Positions 17,961-25,867 of a DNA stretch of 64,000 nucleotides are shown in pieces. Made by a program: the position numbers and the translations under genes. Source of the stretch: HXMU1420-13 sp024742815 (GTDB lineage Bacteria > Bacteroidota > Rhodothermia > Balneolales > Balneolaceae); NCBI GenBank assembly GCA_024742815.1, contig JANSXX010000001.1, forward strand, positions 626,191-690,190. The letters are read 5' to 3'. Below the pieces are notes generated by a model that searched no databases, was not told the origin of the DNA, and worked only from the letters and a program-made list of their open reading frames with translations. Within the stretch, counting starts at the first letter, position 1. Each line of letters opens with the position of its first letter.

Positions 17961-20597
17961 ATGAATCTGAATAAATACACCTTAAAAGCACAGGAAGTAA
18001 TTCAGCAATCGCTGGAGTTGGCGCAGTCCGGGAATAATCAGGCGATGGAACCTGCCCACGTGATGAAAGCTTTTTTGATGGACAGCGATAACATCGTGCA
18101 TACTTTGTTTAGCAAGCTGGGAGCAAACACTACCGGCATCGAAAAAGTAGTGGATATTTCACTTAGCAGATTACCGAGAGTAGAAGGGGCCTCCGTTTCC
18201 GGGCAGTATTTATCACCGAATTTGAAATCTGCGTTGGATACAGCTCAAAAAGAAGCTACAGCATTGGGCGATCAATACATCAGCAGCGAACATGTGTTGT
18301 TGGGACTTGTTCAAGTGAAAGATGAAATCACCACGGTACTGAAAGATCAGGGCGTGAATAAAGAGAATATCCTGAAGATTTTAGACGATGTGCGAGGCGG
18401 GCATAAAGTGGATGACCCAAACGCTGAAAGCCGATTTGCTTCGCTGGATAAATATGCCCGCGATTTAAACGAGTTGGCTGAGAAAAATAAACTCGATCCG
18501 GTAATTGGCCGAGACCAGGAGATCCGGCGTGTAATGCAGATTCTTACCCGTCGTACCAAAAATAACCCGGTTTTAATTGGAGAACCCGGTGTTGGAAAAA
18601 CTGCAATCGCTGAAGGAATGGCACTTCGGATCGTACGAGGTGATGTGCCGGAAGGACTCAAATCAAAAAGAATTCTGGCGTTAGATATGGGCGCGTTAGT
18701 TGCCGGTACTAAATTTCGCGGGGAATTTGAAGAGCGTCTGAAAGCCGTGGTGAAAGAAGTCACCGAATCAGACGGCGAGATCATTTTATTTATTGATGAA
18801 ATCCACACCTTAGTTGGGGCTGGTGCTTCGGAAGGAGCGATGGACGCTGCCAACATTCTAAAACCGGCACTTGCCCGTGGCGAAATGCATGCAATTGGGG
18901 CCACCACGCTGGATGAGTATCGAAAGTACATCGAAAAAGACAAAGCCCTGGAGCGTCGTTTGCAAACTGTTTTAGTAGGCGAGCCGACTATTGAAGATAC
19001 TGTTTCTATCCTCCGAGGATTGCAAGAGCGATACGAAGTACATCATGGAGTTCGAATTACCGACTCGGCGATTGTAGCCGCAGCAGAATTATCTCATCGA
19101 TATATCGCCGATCGTTTTCTGCCGGATAAAGCCATCGACTTAATTGATGAAGCTGCCTCAAGATTACGATTGCAGATCGATTCTCTTCCCGAAGAATTGG
19201 ACGCCGTTGAGCGACAAATTCGTCAGCTTGAGATTGAGCGAGAAGCTTTAAAACGCGAAAAAGATGATTCAAAAATTCAAGGCATTGAGAAGGAAATCGC
19301 CGATTTGGATGAAACGCGGAAAGGGATGCGTGTGCAGTGGGAGCAAGAACGGGATCTCATCCAAAAAGCGCAGGAATTAAAGAAAGCCATTGAAACGACC
19401 CGCAATCAAGCTGAAAAAGCCGAGCGTGAAGGGAATTACGAAAAAGTGGCGGAATTACGATATGGCACCATCACCCAGTTGGAGAAAGATTTGAAATCTG
19501 CCCAGGAAAAACTGGATGAGATGCAGCAAAAGAAATCCTTGCTTAAGGAAGAAGTAGACGCCGAAGACATCGCTGATATAGTTGCGCGATGGACGGGAGT
19601 TCCTGTTAAGAAAATGCTGCAATCAGAGCGACAAAAATTGTTGTTACTCGAAGAAGAGCTTCATAAACGAGTGATTGGTCAAGATAACGCCATCGAAGCG
19701 GTGGCCAATGCGGTACGACGGTCTCGCGCAGGTTTACAAGACGAAGATCGACCGATTGGGTCGTTCTTTTTTCTTGGATCCACTGGTGTTGGGAAAACCG
19801 AATTGGCCCGAACGCTGGCTGAGTTTTTGTTCAATGATTCGAGTGCAATGATTCGCATCGACATGAGCGAATACATGGAAAAGCACTCGGTAAGTCGACT
19901 GGTAGGAGCGCCACCGGGTTATGTGGGCTATGATGAAGGCGGACAGCTCACCGAGGCCGCACGACGACATCCATATTCGGTTATTTTGTTGGATGAAATC
20001 GAGAAAGCACACCCCGATGTTTTCAATATTCTGTTGCAAGTACTAGATGAAGGTCGACTAACCGATAACAAGGGAACTACCGTGGATTTCAAGAACACCA
20101 TCATTATCATGACCAGCAATATTGGTTCGCATTTAATTGTAAATGAGATGGAGAAATCGGGAGGAGAACTAAGTGATGAGCAATATGTGGATTTACAAAA
20201 TCAGCTGATTGATCAGTTGAAACGAACCATCCGACCGGAATTTCTAAACCGTGTGGATGATATTACGGTATTCCATCCATTAGGTAAGCAGCATATCCGT
20301 TCAATTGTAGACATTCAGCTAAAACGAGTGCATCAGTTGCTTTCGAAGAGCAAAGTTTCTCTTTCCGTTCCTGATATAGTGAAGGATTGGTTGGCCGAGC
20401 GGGGCTACGATCCGGTGTATGGAGCTCGACCATTGAAGCGAGTTATTCAGCAGAATATCACCAACGTACTAGCTACTCAGCTTCTAAAGCGCGATAGCGA
20501 TACTCCTGTTGAATACGAAGCAACCATCAACGAATACGGCGATGGGATTACCTTTGTGGAAGTGGTAAACGACGTGGAAGAATGGGTGGAGGATTAA
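17961..20597 (+). CDS. clpB: ATP-dependent chaperone ClpB
   Basis: 878 aa, full-length ClpB, the disaggregase that works with DnaK to rescue aggregated proteins. The N-terminal Clp_N repeats (1-150) are followed by AAA+ domain 1 (Walker A GEPGVGKT at 207-214, Walker B ILFIDEIH), the long M-domain coiled coil (about 410-530, ERQIRQLEIEREALKREK) that separates ClpB from ClpA/C, and AAA+ domain 2 (Walker A GSTGVGKTE, Walker B VILLDEIEKAH) with the C-terminal D2-small domain (DPVYGARPLKRVIQQ). Ribosome-binding site AGAGGA six bases before the ATG. No CIRCE or sigma-54 box was seen in the 154-bp upstream gap. Confidence 0.97.
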   Translation: MNLNKYTLKAQEVIQQSLELAQSGNNQAMEPAHVMKAFLMDSDNIVHTLFSKLGANTTGIEKVVDISLSRLPRVEGASVSGQYLSPNLKSALDTAQKEATALGDQYISSEHVLLGLVQVKDEITTVLKDQGVNKENILKILDDVRGGHKVDDPNAESRFASLDKYARDLNELAEKNKLDPVIGRDQEIRRVMQILTRRTKNNPVLIGEPGVGKTAIAEGMALRIVRGDVPEGLKSKRILALDMGALVAGTKFRGEFEERLKAVVKEVTESDGEIILFIDEIHTLVGAGASEGAMDAANILKPALARGEMHAIGATTLDEYRKYIEKDKALERRLQTVLVGEPTIEDTVSILRGLQERYEVHHGVRITDSAIVAAAELSHRYIADRFLPDKAIDLIDEAASRLRLQIDSLPEELDAVERQIRQLEIEREALKREKDDSKIQGIEKEIADLDETRKGMRVQWEQERDLIQKAQELKKAIETTRNQAEKAEREGNYEKVAELRYGTITQLEKDLKSAQEKLDEMQQKKSLLKEEVDAEDIADIVARWTGVPVKKMLQSERQKLLLLEEELHKRVIGQDNAIEAVANAVRRSRAGLQDEDRPIGSFFFLGSTGVGKTELARTLAEFLFNDSSAMIRIDMSEYMEKHSVSRLVGAPPGYVGYDEGGQLTEAARRHPYSVILLDEIEKAHPDVFNILLQVLDEGRLTDNKGTTVDFKNTIIIMTSNIGSHLIVNEMEKSGGELSDEQYVDLQNQLIDQLKRTIRPEFLNRVDDITVFHPLGKQHIRSIVDIQLKRVHQLLSKSKVSLSVPDIVKDWLAERGYDPVYGARPLKRVIQQNITNVLATQLLKRDSDTPVEYEATINEYGDGITFVEVVNDVEEWVED

Positions 20598-20630
20598 GGA
20601 AATACGAAGTACGATTTCTGGATTAAAGAA

Positions 20631-21044
20631 TTACGATTTGATGTGAATTCTAAAGGTCCGGTTTTTACTAAGTCGATAAATTTCAAAATCACTATCGATG
20701 GTTGCGATATCTCGAATTCCTAATCGTTCAGCGATTATTATCAGGCATCCATCCGCAAAATCGATGGGGCGATCAGCATACTTTTCAAAGTTTGAAATCA
20801 ATGAATCAAAATCTTCTTGGTTTATTGGTTCAATCTGGATTGCCCCCGATTCGACCCATTTTAGAAAAGCAATCTGGGCATTTTGATCGAAATCTAATAG
20901 ATATAAGGTTTCAGTAATTGTTGCCAAAGAAGTTATAAGCGAGCCTTTGTAGCTACTCATAAACTTAATTGCTTTTTCGTGATATTGGTCCGATTTATCA
21001 AAAAGAGCAACAATAGGTCCTGTATCGATGAGGCAGAATCTCAT
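20631..21044 (-). CDS. PIN-domain toxin, VapC-like
   Basis: 137 aa, typical for a VapC PIN ribonuclease. The acidic catalytic residues are visible: Asp7 (CLIDTGPIVALFD), Glu in TITETLYLL (about residue 44), Asp in FADGCLIIIAERL (about residue 99) and Asp in IATIDSDFEIYR. Its start overlaps the end of the antitoxin gene by 4 bp (ATGA), so the two are translationally coupled, antitoxin first, the usual order. Such toxins cut tRNA, rRNA or mRNA; the target here is unknown. The stop lies 33 bp from the end of clpB on the opposite strand. Confidence 0.9.
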   Translation of the reverse strand: MRFCLIDTGPIVALFDKSDQYHEKAIKFMSSYKGSLITSLATITETLYLLDFDQNAQIAFLKWVESGAIQIEPINQEDFDSLISNFEKYADRPIDFADGCLIIIAERLGIRDIATIDSDFEIYRLSKNRTFRIHIKS

Positions 21045-21283
21045 CCCTTTTTAGATCGTATTTTTTCAGAAACTTTACTGCGTTTATTTTGAGAAAGAGT
21101 GCCTTCACCACTATCAAATTTTCCGAATACATCTTTACCTAAATCGTAGGGGGTAGGTGCTTCTTCGACGCGTAAATATTGCTTTAAACTCTTTCTAACG
21201 ATCTCTGATTTGGAAACTCCGGTTGCTTGTGATCTTCTTTCGAGTTCCTTTTCTGTTTCTTTATCTAAGCGTAGAGTTAACAT
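21041..21283 (-). CDS. Ribbon-helix-helix antitoxin, VapB/CopG-like
   Basis: 80 aa. Residues 1-45 form a ribbon-helix-helix DNA-binding domain: the strand MLTLRLDKETEKELE is followed by helices RRSQATGVSKSEIVRKSLKQYL. The C-terminal half (DLGKDVFGKFDSGEGTLSQ) is the likely toxin-binding arm, ending in a basic tail. A perfect 23-bp inverted repeat lies just upstream of the start and is the probable autoregulatory operator. The antitoxin should neutralise the PIN toxin encoded by the overlapping downstream gene. Confidence 0.88.
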   Translation of the reverse strand: MLTLRLDKETEKELERRSQATGVSKSEIVRKSLKQYLRVEEAPTPYDLGKDVFGKFDSGEGTLSQNKRSKVSEKIRSKKG

Positions 21284-21295
21284 AATTAATCAAAT

Positions 21296-21318
21296 TTGTA
21301 TTACAAAATGTAATACAA
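21296..21318 (-). promoter_or_regulatory. Putative operator of the toxin-antitoxin operon
   Basis: TTGTATTACA-AAA-TGTAATACAA is a perfect inverted repeat with 10-base arms, located 13-35 bp upstream of the antitoxin ATG. This is where RHH antitoxins usually bind to repress their own operon. Confidence 0.7.
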
Positions 21319-21343
21319 GATTCGTTTTTTTGCAATTAATGAA

Positions 21344-21538
21344 TCAAAAACTAATTCCCGGGCTCATAAAACTAAGATAAAATATAGCAAATATGAGCGC
21401 TGCAACTTTCCAGGAGATTGATAGATTAGGCTCAGGTATAGGTTCCATTTCATCTTGCTCAGACTTCCAGAAAGCAAGGACTAAATAAGGAAATAGAAAA
21501 GTGAAGCCATTTATTTGTTTTCCAGCAACCAAGCGCAT
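21344..21538 (-). CDS. Possible small membrane protein (64 aa)
   Basis: Two hydrophobic stretches (INGFTFLFPYLVLAFW and VAALIFAIFYLSFM) separated by an acidic, proline-containing loop (SEQDEMEPIPEPNLS) suggest a two-helix membrane protein. The frame starts inside the last codons of the preceding methyltransferase gene (28-bp overlap), so it could be translationally coupled, but there is no clear ribosome-binding site and no recognised family. It may be a chance frame. Confidence 0.35.
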   Translation of the reverse strand: MRLVAGKQINGFTFLFPYLVLAFWKSEQDEMEPIPEPNLSISWKVAALIFAIFYLSFMSPGISF

Positions 21539-22149
21539 TCTTGAGCAGGAGCCATGCCTTTAATTCCACCCGGAACTTCTTTTTGTGCTACACGCGATAT
21601 AGAATACTCGGCAGAATATTGTTCCAAAATCTCTTTTCCTGAGATGGAAAAAGGTGGACCGGGAACCAACTCCTGATCGTAATCGAAAACAATTAATAGT
21701 TGTGGAGCTGCTTTTGTGATTTCGATCAAGTGATGGGTATATCGAAATCGCATTTCTTCAGGCAAAGCAACCAACGCGGCACGATCGTACACAGCGTTTA
21801 TGCTTCCGATCTCATCAGTGGCTAGTTCAAAAAAATCACCTACAAATACAGAGAGTGAATCGCTACTATAAACCTTTCCTGAATCCCATTCAGAAATGGT
21901 CGGTGTAATCTCTAGCATGGCAAATAATTCAATGGTAGCGGATTCACTGAGTTCATTTCCTATAACATTTAAACCCTGACCCAATAACCAAGCTACGTCA
22001 ACAGATTTCCCGGTCAAGGGCACAAAAACAGTGTCATCTCTCTCTAGTTTAAGTTTGTTGAAATGGGAAAGTAGTAATTGGTTGGGTGAAGGCTGATCAA
22101 ACCCAATTTGACGATTCTTCCATCGATCCAGCCAGTACGAATATTCCAT
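21511..22149 (-). CDS. tpm: Thiopurine S-methyltransferase family protein
   Basis: 212 aa from the ATG at 22149, matching the family's usual N-terminus (YWLDRWKNRQIGFDQPSPNQLL). The frame is open a little further upstream, but that part overlaps the neighbouring GNAT gene. The SAM-binding core is visible: VFVPLTGKSVDVAWLLGQG, then VIGNELSESAT, VGDFFEL and AVYDRAALVALPEEMRFRY, which is characteristic of TPMT-like class I methyltransferases. The family methylates thiopurines in vitro and in bacteria also selenium or tellurium oxyanions; the natural substrate here is unknown. It lies 11 bp after the GNAT gene, so the two are probably co-transcribed. Confidence 0.88.
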   Translation of the reverse strand: MEYSYWLDRWKNRQIGFDQPSPNQLLLSHFNKLKLERDDTVFVPLTGKSVDVAWLLGQGLNVIGNELSESATIELFAMLEITPTISEWDSGKVYSSDSLSVFVGDFFELATDEIGSINAVYDRAALVALPEEMRFRYTHHLIEITKAAPQLLIVFDYDQELVPGPPFSISGKEILEQYSAEYSISRVAQKEVPGGIKGMAPAQECAWLLENK

Positions 22150-22160
22150 GTTTTTTTGAT

Positions 22161-22667
22161 CTAAGAATACTGAAAATCTTGACGATCTATTCGCATCACA
22201 TAACATTCGTCATCGCCGAACATTTTTGTTTCGATATGACGGAATCCGATTTGTTCGTAAAATTGTATTGCTCGCTTGTTAGCAGTTAATGGGTCGATGA
22301 GTACTGCCTGAACATCAGAATTTTCGAAACAAAGCTTTAAGGCTGTATGCATCATCTTAGTGCCGTAACCCTTTCCCAGGTTTTTTTCTTCACCAATCCA
22401 AATATCAATGGCTCTTAACTTTTGCTCAACTTCTCCCCAGTAGTGAGTGGGTTCATTTGCTGGATCAATGATCATTACGTATCCCAATGGTTCATCATCA
22501 ATCATGGCGATATACTGTTGAACAAATTCAGAGTCATTCATCAAATCTTCTTCCCAATTCCAACTTCCATTTGGGTCTGATTGAATAACAAGATCTTTCG
22601 TGTCCCAGTACTCCAAAAGTTTCAAATCTTCGATGGTGGCTTTTCGAAAATGTACTTGAGAGCTCAT
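22161..22667 (-). CDS. GNAT family N-acetyltransferase
   Basis: 168 aa. The GNAT fold is visible: N-terminal RKATIEDLKLLEYW, the central strand GYVMIIDP, AIDIWIGE, and the acetyl-CoA loop motif A as NLGKGYGTKMMHTAL (Q/R-x-x-G-x-G/A type), ending with NKRAIQFYEQIGFR. The layout with WGEVEQKLRAIDIWIGEE resembles AAC(6')-type acetyltransferases, but drug resistance cannot be inferred from this alone. Start ATG at 22667. Probably in one operon with the methyltransferase gene. Confidence 0.85.
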   Translation of the reverse strand: MSSQVHFRKATIEDLKLLEYWDTKDLVIQSDPNGSWNWEEDLMNDSEFVQQYIAMIDDEPLGYVMIIDPANEPTHYWGEVEQKLRAIDIWIGEEKNLGKGYGTKMMHTALKLCFENSDVQAVLIDPLTANKRAIQFYEQIGFRHIETKMFGDDECYVMRIDRQDFQYS

Positions 22668-22716
22668 AATTGTAGATTATTGGTATAAATATGTAAATAT
22701 GCGAATATGCTTTTTA

Positions 22717-23004
22717 TTATTTCCCACATAATATATGATGGTGATGATGCCCGAAAATAAAGTCACTAGCTATGGGTTCAGCATAAGCGGTACCCGCAGC
22801 TAATAAAAGTACAATGATTAGTGCCGTCTTTTTTTGATCTTGTTTCTTAGACTTTTTCAGCATCCACGCGAGGGTAGCAAATGTGCCCACTATTGCGATT
22901 TTAAAAAGACGATGCTCCCAACTGATGTGCGAACTAAATCCTCCGATGATCCAGAAGAAGAAGAGGGAAGCACCGATTAAAAAGAATTGCTGTGAAGTTT
23001 TCAT
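22717..23004 (-). CDS. Small membrane protein with C-terminal histidine cluster
   Basis: 95 aa from the ATG at 23004, which has a good ribosome-binding site (AAGAG). Three hydrophobic segments are visible: FFLIGASLFFFWIIGGF (about 7-23), FKIAIVGTFATLAWML (about 35-50) and ALIIVLLLAAGTAYA (about 61-75). The C-terminus is unusual: FGHHHHHILCGK, five consecutive histidines and a cysteine after the last helix, a plausible metal-binding tail. No family recognised. It is separated from the next upstream gene by a terminator, so it probably has its own promoter. Confidence 0.65.
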   Translation of the reverse strand: MKTSQQFFLIGASLFFFWIIGGFSSHISWEHRLFKIAIVGTFATLAWMLKKSKKQDQKKTALIIVLLLAAGTAYAEPIASDFIFGHHHHHILCGK

Positions 23005-23045
23005 ATCTCTTGAGTTTGTTAATGGATATTCTAAACTCACGTGAT

Positions 23046-23086
23046 CAAATAAAAAAGGTTTCGGCACCTTCCGGAACCGAAACCTT
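23046..23086 (-). terminator. Intrinsic terminator of the 64-aa membrane protein gene
   Basis: On the minus strand AAGGTTTCGG pairs with CCGAAACCTT (plus-strand arms 23055-23064 and 23077-23086), followed by a run of six T. It lies 34 bp downstream of the stop at 23120. Confidence 0.85.
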
Positions 23087-23119
23087 AAGTCTTCTTATAT
23101 ACTAACTAACGAAGTAAAC

Positions 23120-23314
23120 TTATAAGCGTGCAAGTACTTGATCTTTTACCTCTCTAAGAACTGCCACGCCTGCAAAGATTAAACCGACAACAACGGCGGT
23201 TAATCCCATTTCAAAAATTGTGTTAGAAGGATCAAGCCCTCCAAGTATTCCAAATAATGTAATACTGGCTACGATGATAAAAATTGGTTTTGCGATTTCC
23301 ATGATGATGTTCAT
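23120..23314 (-). CDS. Small two-helix membrane protein
   Basis: 64 aa, starting MNIIMEIAKP. Two hydrophobic helices (PIFIIVASITLFGILGGL, about 9-26, and MGLTAVVVGLIFAGVAVL, about 36-53) are joined by a short loop with DPSN. The tail REVKDQVLARL is basic and amphipathic. A GAGAAA purine stretch precedes the start and a clear intrinsic terminator follows, so this is an independently transcribed real gene. No function can be assigned. Confidence 0.65.
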   Translation of the reverse strand: MNIIMEIAKPIFIIVASITLFGILGGLDPSNTIFEMGLTAVVVGLIFAGVAVLREVKDQVLARL

Positions 23315-23405
23315 TTTAGTTTCTCAGATGACCTGTTGCTAAGACGCAGTTTGAGGAAAAAAGTTTACATCACGATCCGCTTTTTACAAGGTGTTACTAA
23401 TTTCA

Positions 23406-23429
23406 GGTGTTCGGGTGTTCGGGTGTTCA
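23406..23429. repeat. Short tandem octamer repeat, three units of GGTGTTCG
   Basis: Three consecutive 8-base units (the last with a final A) end exactly at the base before the stop codon of the minus-strand VOC gene. It is similar in type to the longer octamer array at 25868-25955. Confidence 0.7.
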
Positions 23430-23858
23430 TCATTCCATGCTGTTCACATCACCATTGGAAGCTATTTTTTGATATTCAGTGTCGTTGGGTTCCCAAAGTT
23501 CAATTTTGTATCCGTTGGGGTCCATGATCCAGCCAAATTTACCGTACTCATAGCTTTCCACTTCGCCGATCACTTCAACACCTTCTTGCTTCAATGTTTT
23601 CAGCAATTCTTCGAGTTTTTCTACACGATAATTAATCATTGCATCCTTTGTGCTTGGATCGGTGTAGGTGGTATCACTTTTAAAAATACTCCATGCAGTA
23701 AATCCATGCTTTTCTTTTACTTGATCAGTTCGCCATCGAAAAGTACCACCCCATTGTCCTGATTTGATCCCCAAATGCTTATGATACCACTCTCGCGTTT
23801 CTTCAGGATTATCCGCTTTTAAAAATACTCCGCCTATTCCTTTTACTCGTCGTGCCAT
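23430..23858 (-). CDS. VOC (glyoxalase/bleomycin-resistance) family protein
   Basis: 142 aa with the paired beta-alpha-beta-beta-beta modules of the vicinal-oxygen-chelate fold: first module GIGGVFLKADNPEETREWYHKHLGI, last strand GKFGWIMDPNGYKIELWEP with the metal-site Glu in IELWEP. The motif DPNGYKIELW is classic for this superfamily. Members bind metals and act as lyases, dioxygenases or resistance proteins; the substrate cannot be told. Its ATG overlaps the stop of the preceding gene by one base, so the run of four genes 25247-23430 is probably an operon. Confidence 0.88.
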   Translation of the reverse strand: MARRVKGIGGVFLKADNPEETREWYHKHLGIKSGQWGGTFRWRTDQVKEKHGFTAWSIFKSDTTYTDPSTKDAMINYRVEKLEELLKTLKQEGVEVIGEVESYEYGKFGWIMDPNGYKIELWEPNDTEYQKIASNGDVNSME

Positions 23859-24331
23859 TATTTATCACCATAGTTTATAGTTGATCGAACCCATTTCCAT
23901 TCTATTTGTTTTAATTCCCCTTCATCTAATCCACTGATTCCAACTTTAATGGTATCAGGATGGATTAAGTGATAATGCAAGTGTTGGGGGAAGTCATGAT
24001 TGGGGTTCGAAAATGTAACTTTGTTTATTTCCAGTTCCGAAGTTCGAAATTCAGTAGCCTTACCACCCTTTGGTTGTGCAAAGTAAATGAGGCCTTCTTT
24101 GGTTTCTTCGATGCGAAGGAATTCAAAGAAGGAGCTCGATTCCGAAAATGTATCACGATGCAATCCAATTAGTGTACCTCCTGCCGGTTCTGTCCAGTAT
24201 TCTTCCATCATTACCCCGTTTTGATTTCCAATCCACAATCCCGACATCCATTCAAGATCATGAATAGATTGTGCGTTTGTAGTTTTTACAAATAATGTAA
24301 TTAGGATTGTAATCAGTAGTTGGGTTTTCAT
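23858..24331 (-). CDS. Secreted DUF6265-like protein
   Basis: 157 aa. A signal peptide (MKTQLLITILITLFVKTTNAQ) is followed by a small domain beginning LEWMSGLWIGNQNGVMMEEYW, then EPAGGTLIGLHRD, FFEFLRIEE and FSNPNHDFPQHLHY. These strings are typical of the DUF6265 family (lipocalin-like, function unknown). It is periplasmic or exported and lies third in the probable operon DUF4199 - VOC - this gene - VOC. Confidence 0.8.
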   Translation of the reverse strand: MKTQLLITILITLFVKTTNAQSIHDLEWMSGLWIGNQNGVMMEEYWTEPAGGTLIGLHRDTFSESSSFFEFLRIEETKEGLIYFAQPKGGKATEFRTSELEINKVTFSNPNHDFPQHLHYHLIHPDTIKVGISGLDEGELKQIEWKWVRSTINYGDK

Positions 24332-24334
24332 TAT

Positions 24335-24691
24335 TTAGTCATTGTGTTGATCAAATAAAATCTGATTGCCGTCCGGATCAGCGATACAGAAATGGCAAGG
24401 ACCCTTTTCATCTTGAATAGTTGGTGACTCCATCAGCCAGTTGATGTCTGATTCTTCTTTTAATTTTTTGTGGATTTTTCTGGCATCGGTTGGGTTGAAG
24501 GTGATAATATTTTCTTCAAACATATCCTGAAATAGCCCAATTTTAACGGTGTCTTTTTGCATGATCAGCCACTTATCTTCAACAGAGCCAAATTCTGATA
24601 GGGCTTCAAAGCCAAGCTTCTCGTAGAATGTTTTTGATGCTTTAATATCTTTTACGGCTAGTGAAAGGGAGTGTGTTCCAAAGTTCGACAT
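24335..24691 (-). CDS. VOC (glyoxalase-like) family protein
   Basis: 118 aa, a single VOC domain: HSLSLAVKDIKASKTFYEKLGFEAL, then a central strand MQKDTVKIGLFQD and the closing GPCHFCIADPDGNQILFDQH. Candidate metal ligands are the N-terminal His7 and a C-terminal residue near ILFDQ. Unlike the neighbouring VOC protein it is the short, compact type. It is separated by three bases from the downstream DUF6265-like gene and by one base from the upstream DUF4199 gene. Confidence 0.88.
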   Translation of the reverse strand: MSNFGTHSLSLAVKDIKASKTFYEKLGFEALSEFGSVEDKWLIMQKDTVKIGLFQDMFEENIITFNPTDARKIHKKLKEESDINWLMESPTIQDEKGPCHFCIADPDGNQILFDQHND

Positions 24692-24692
24692 G

Positions 24693-25247
24693 TTATGCCT
24701 CTGTAGTTTTTAAATTAGGATTTGCAAGAAAACGCGGGTTTTTAAATAGGAAAGCACTAATCAATGACACTAATAACCCAACCGGAAAGATTTCCGTGAA
24801 GGTCATCGGTAAACGAAAAAGAACTTTGCCATATCGTTCTTTCATCACTTCCATTTCCTGAATGGTTCGCTGAATTTGTTCTTCCGTTGCGCCATTGTTG
24901 CGTGCATTTTCTATGATAGTAGCGGTGTACTCCTCTATAAAGGCATAATCTGTGAGAAGTAAATTTATTTCCCAAGTGATTACGTACACCACACCAGCTA
25001 TTAAAGAGATTCCCAAACCCACTTTAAAAGCCGTTCCGAAATTTATCACACCGCCAAGTTCATCGTCTCGGTATTTTTTTGTGGCTACAAATATCATCGA
25101 AAATCCAATAAGCATTATGGTATAGCCTAATGCTTCGGAAGCAAAGAATGAATCGGCTCCGGCTTGAGCGGCGTAAATTCCCAGCGTCATGCTAAGAATA
25201 ATTACAGCGCCGGTTATAGCTCCGTAGGTAAGAATAATTTTGCGCAT
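24693..25247 (-). CDS. DUF4199 domain membrane protein
   Basis: 184 aa with four predicted membrane helices: ILTYGAITGAVIILSMTLGIY, SEALGYTIMLIGFSMIFVAT, FKVGLGISLIAGVVYVITW and TFTEIFPVGLLVSLISAFLF. The KKYRDDELGGVINFGTAFKVGL segment after helix 2 is the hallmark of DUF4199, common in Bacteroidota and of unknown function. It is the first gene of the probable four-gene operon running down to 23430. Confidence 0.85.
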   Translation of the reverse strand: MRKIILTYGAITGAVIILSMTLGIYAAQAGADSFFASEALGYTIMLIGFSMIFVATKKYRDDELGGVINFGTAFKVGLGISLIAGVVYVITWEINLLLTDYAFIEEYTATIIENARNNGATEEQIQRTIQEMEVMKERYGKVLFRLPMTFTEIFPVGLLVSLISAFLFKNPRFLANPNLKTTEA

Positions 25248-25356
25248 CGTGAATGTCTTTTAATTAATAACTCGGCGCAAAAGTGGCGAATTTCTTGATG
25301 AGAACAATCACCCGAAAGTATGATTTTCACCGGAAAGTTGATAAAACTGATATGGG

Positions 25357-25375
25357 GATTCGGTGATTGGGTGAT
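25357..25375. repeat. Inverted short copy of the CACCGAAT octamer repeat
   Basis: GATTCGGTGATTGGGTGAT is the exact reverse complement of a stretch of the octamer array at 25868-25955, including its variant unit CACCCAAT. It lies about 85 bp upstream of the four-helix-bundle gene, so that gene is bracketed by inverted copies. The rest of the gap 25248-25459 shows no other feature. Confidence 0.7.
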
Positions 25376-25459
25376 AGGGGCGTCAGAATAAATAGCTCAA
25401 TTTTTTGTAAGGAGTTCGTTTGAATTCGATCTAACAAGGAAATGAAACAAAATTAGATT

Positions 25460-25858
25460 ATGACTTTTACAGAATGGGAAAAACAGATTCCCGAAGATTT
25501 GAAATCGGATGTAGTTTGGCGAATTGAAGGATATAGAATTTCTCTATTTTTGTCGGATGCATGTTGGTACGATACTCAACAATTAATTGACAATAAACGC
25601 TTTGCTTTAGCTGATCAGCTGTATAGATCTGTTGGTTCAATTTCAGCAAATATCATTGAAGGGTACTCAAGGTTTTCAAATAAAGAAAAAGCACGGTTCT
25701 ATGAGATTGCTTTAGGCTCAGCCAGAGAGGCAAGAGATTGGTATTTTAAAAGCCGACACATATTAACTGTTGATAAAACCGAGATTAGAATCAAAAAGCT
25801 TACATCCATCATTAAATTATTACATGTAATGATTATTGATCAAAGAAAACGAAATTAA
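25460..25858 (+). CDS. Four-helix-bundle protein (S23 / 23S rRNA intervening-sequence type)
   Basis: 132 aa, all-alpha. RIEGYRISLFLSDACW, ALADQLYRSVGSISANIIEGYSRFSNKEKARFYEIALGSAREARDWY and the following LTSIIKLLHVMI helix give the family pattern; the SISANIIEGYSR...KARFYEIALGSARE string is diagnostic. Relatives are found in intervening sequences of 23S rRNA genes, near reverse transcriptases of diversity-generating retroelements (Avd), and as scattered lone genes of unknown function. Here it is a lone gene with no RNA operon or retroelement nearby, but with octamer repeats in inverted orientation on both sides. Confidence 0.88.
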   Translation: MTFTEWEKQIPEDLKSDVVWRIEGYRISLFLSDACWYDTQQLIDNKRFALADQLYRSVGSISANIIEGYSRFSNKEKARFYEIALGSAREARDWYFKSRHILTVDKTEIRIKKLTSIIKLLHVMIIDQRKRN

Positions 25859-25867
25859 TAATCTCTT

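Noticed and set aside
17807..17980. N-terminal extension of the outer-membrane protein gene
   Set aside because: It overlaps the clpB start on the other strand, and a clean signal peptide begins at 17806.
25460..25858. Avd-like accessory protein of a diversity-generating retroelement
   Set aside because: No reverse transcriptase, template repeat or variable gene was seen nearby; only the general four-helix fold is shared.
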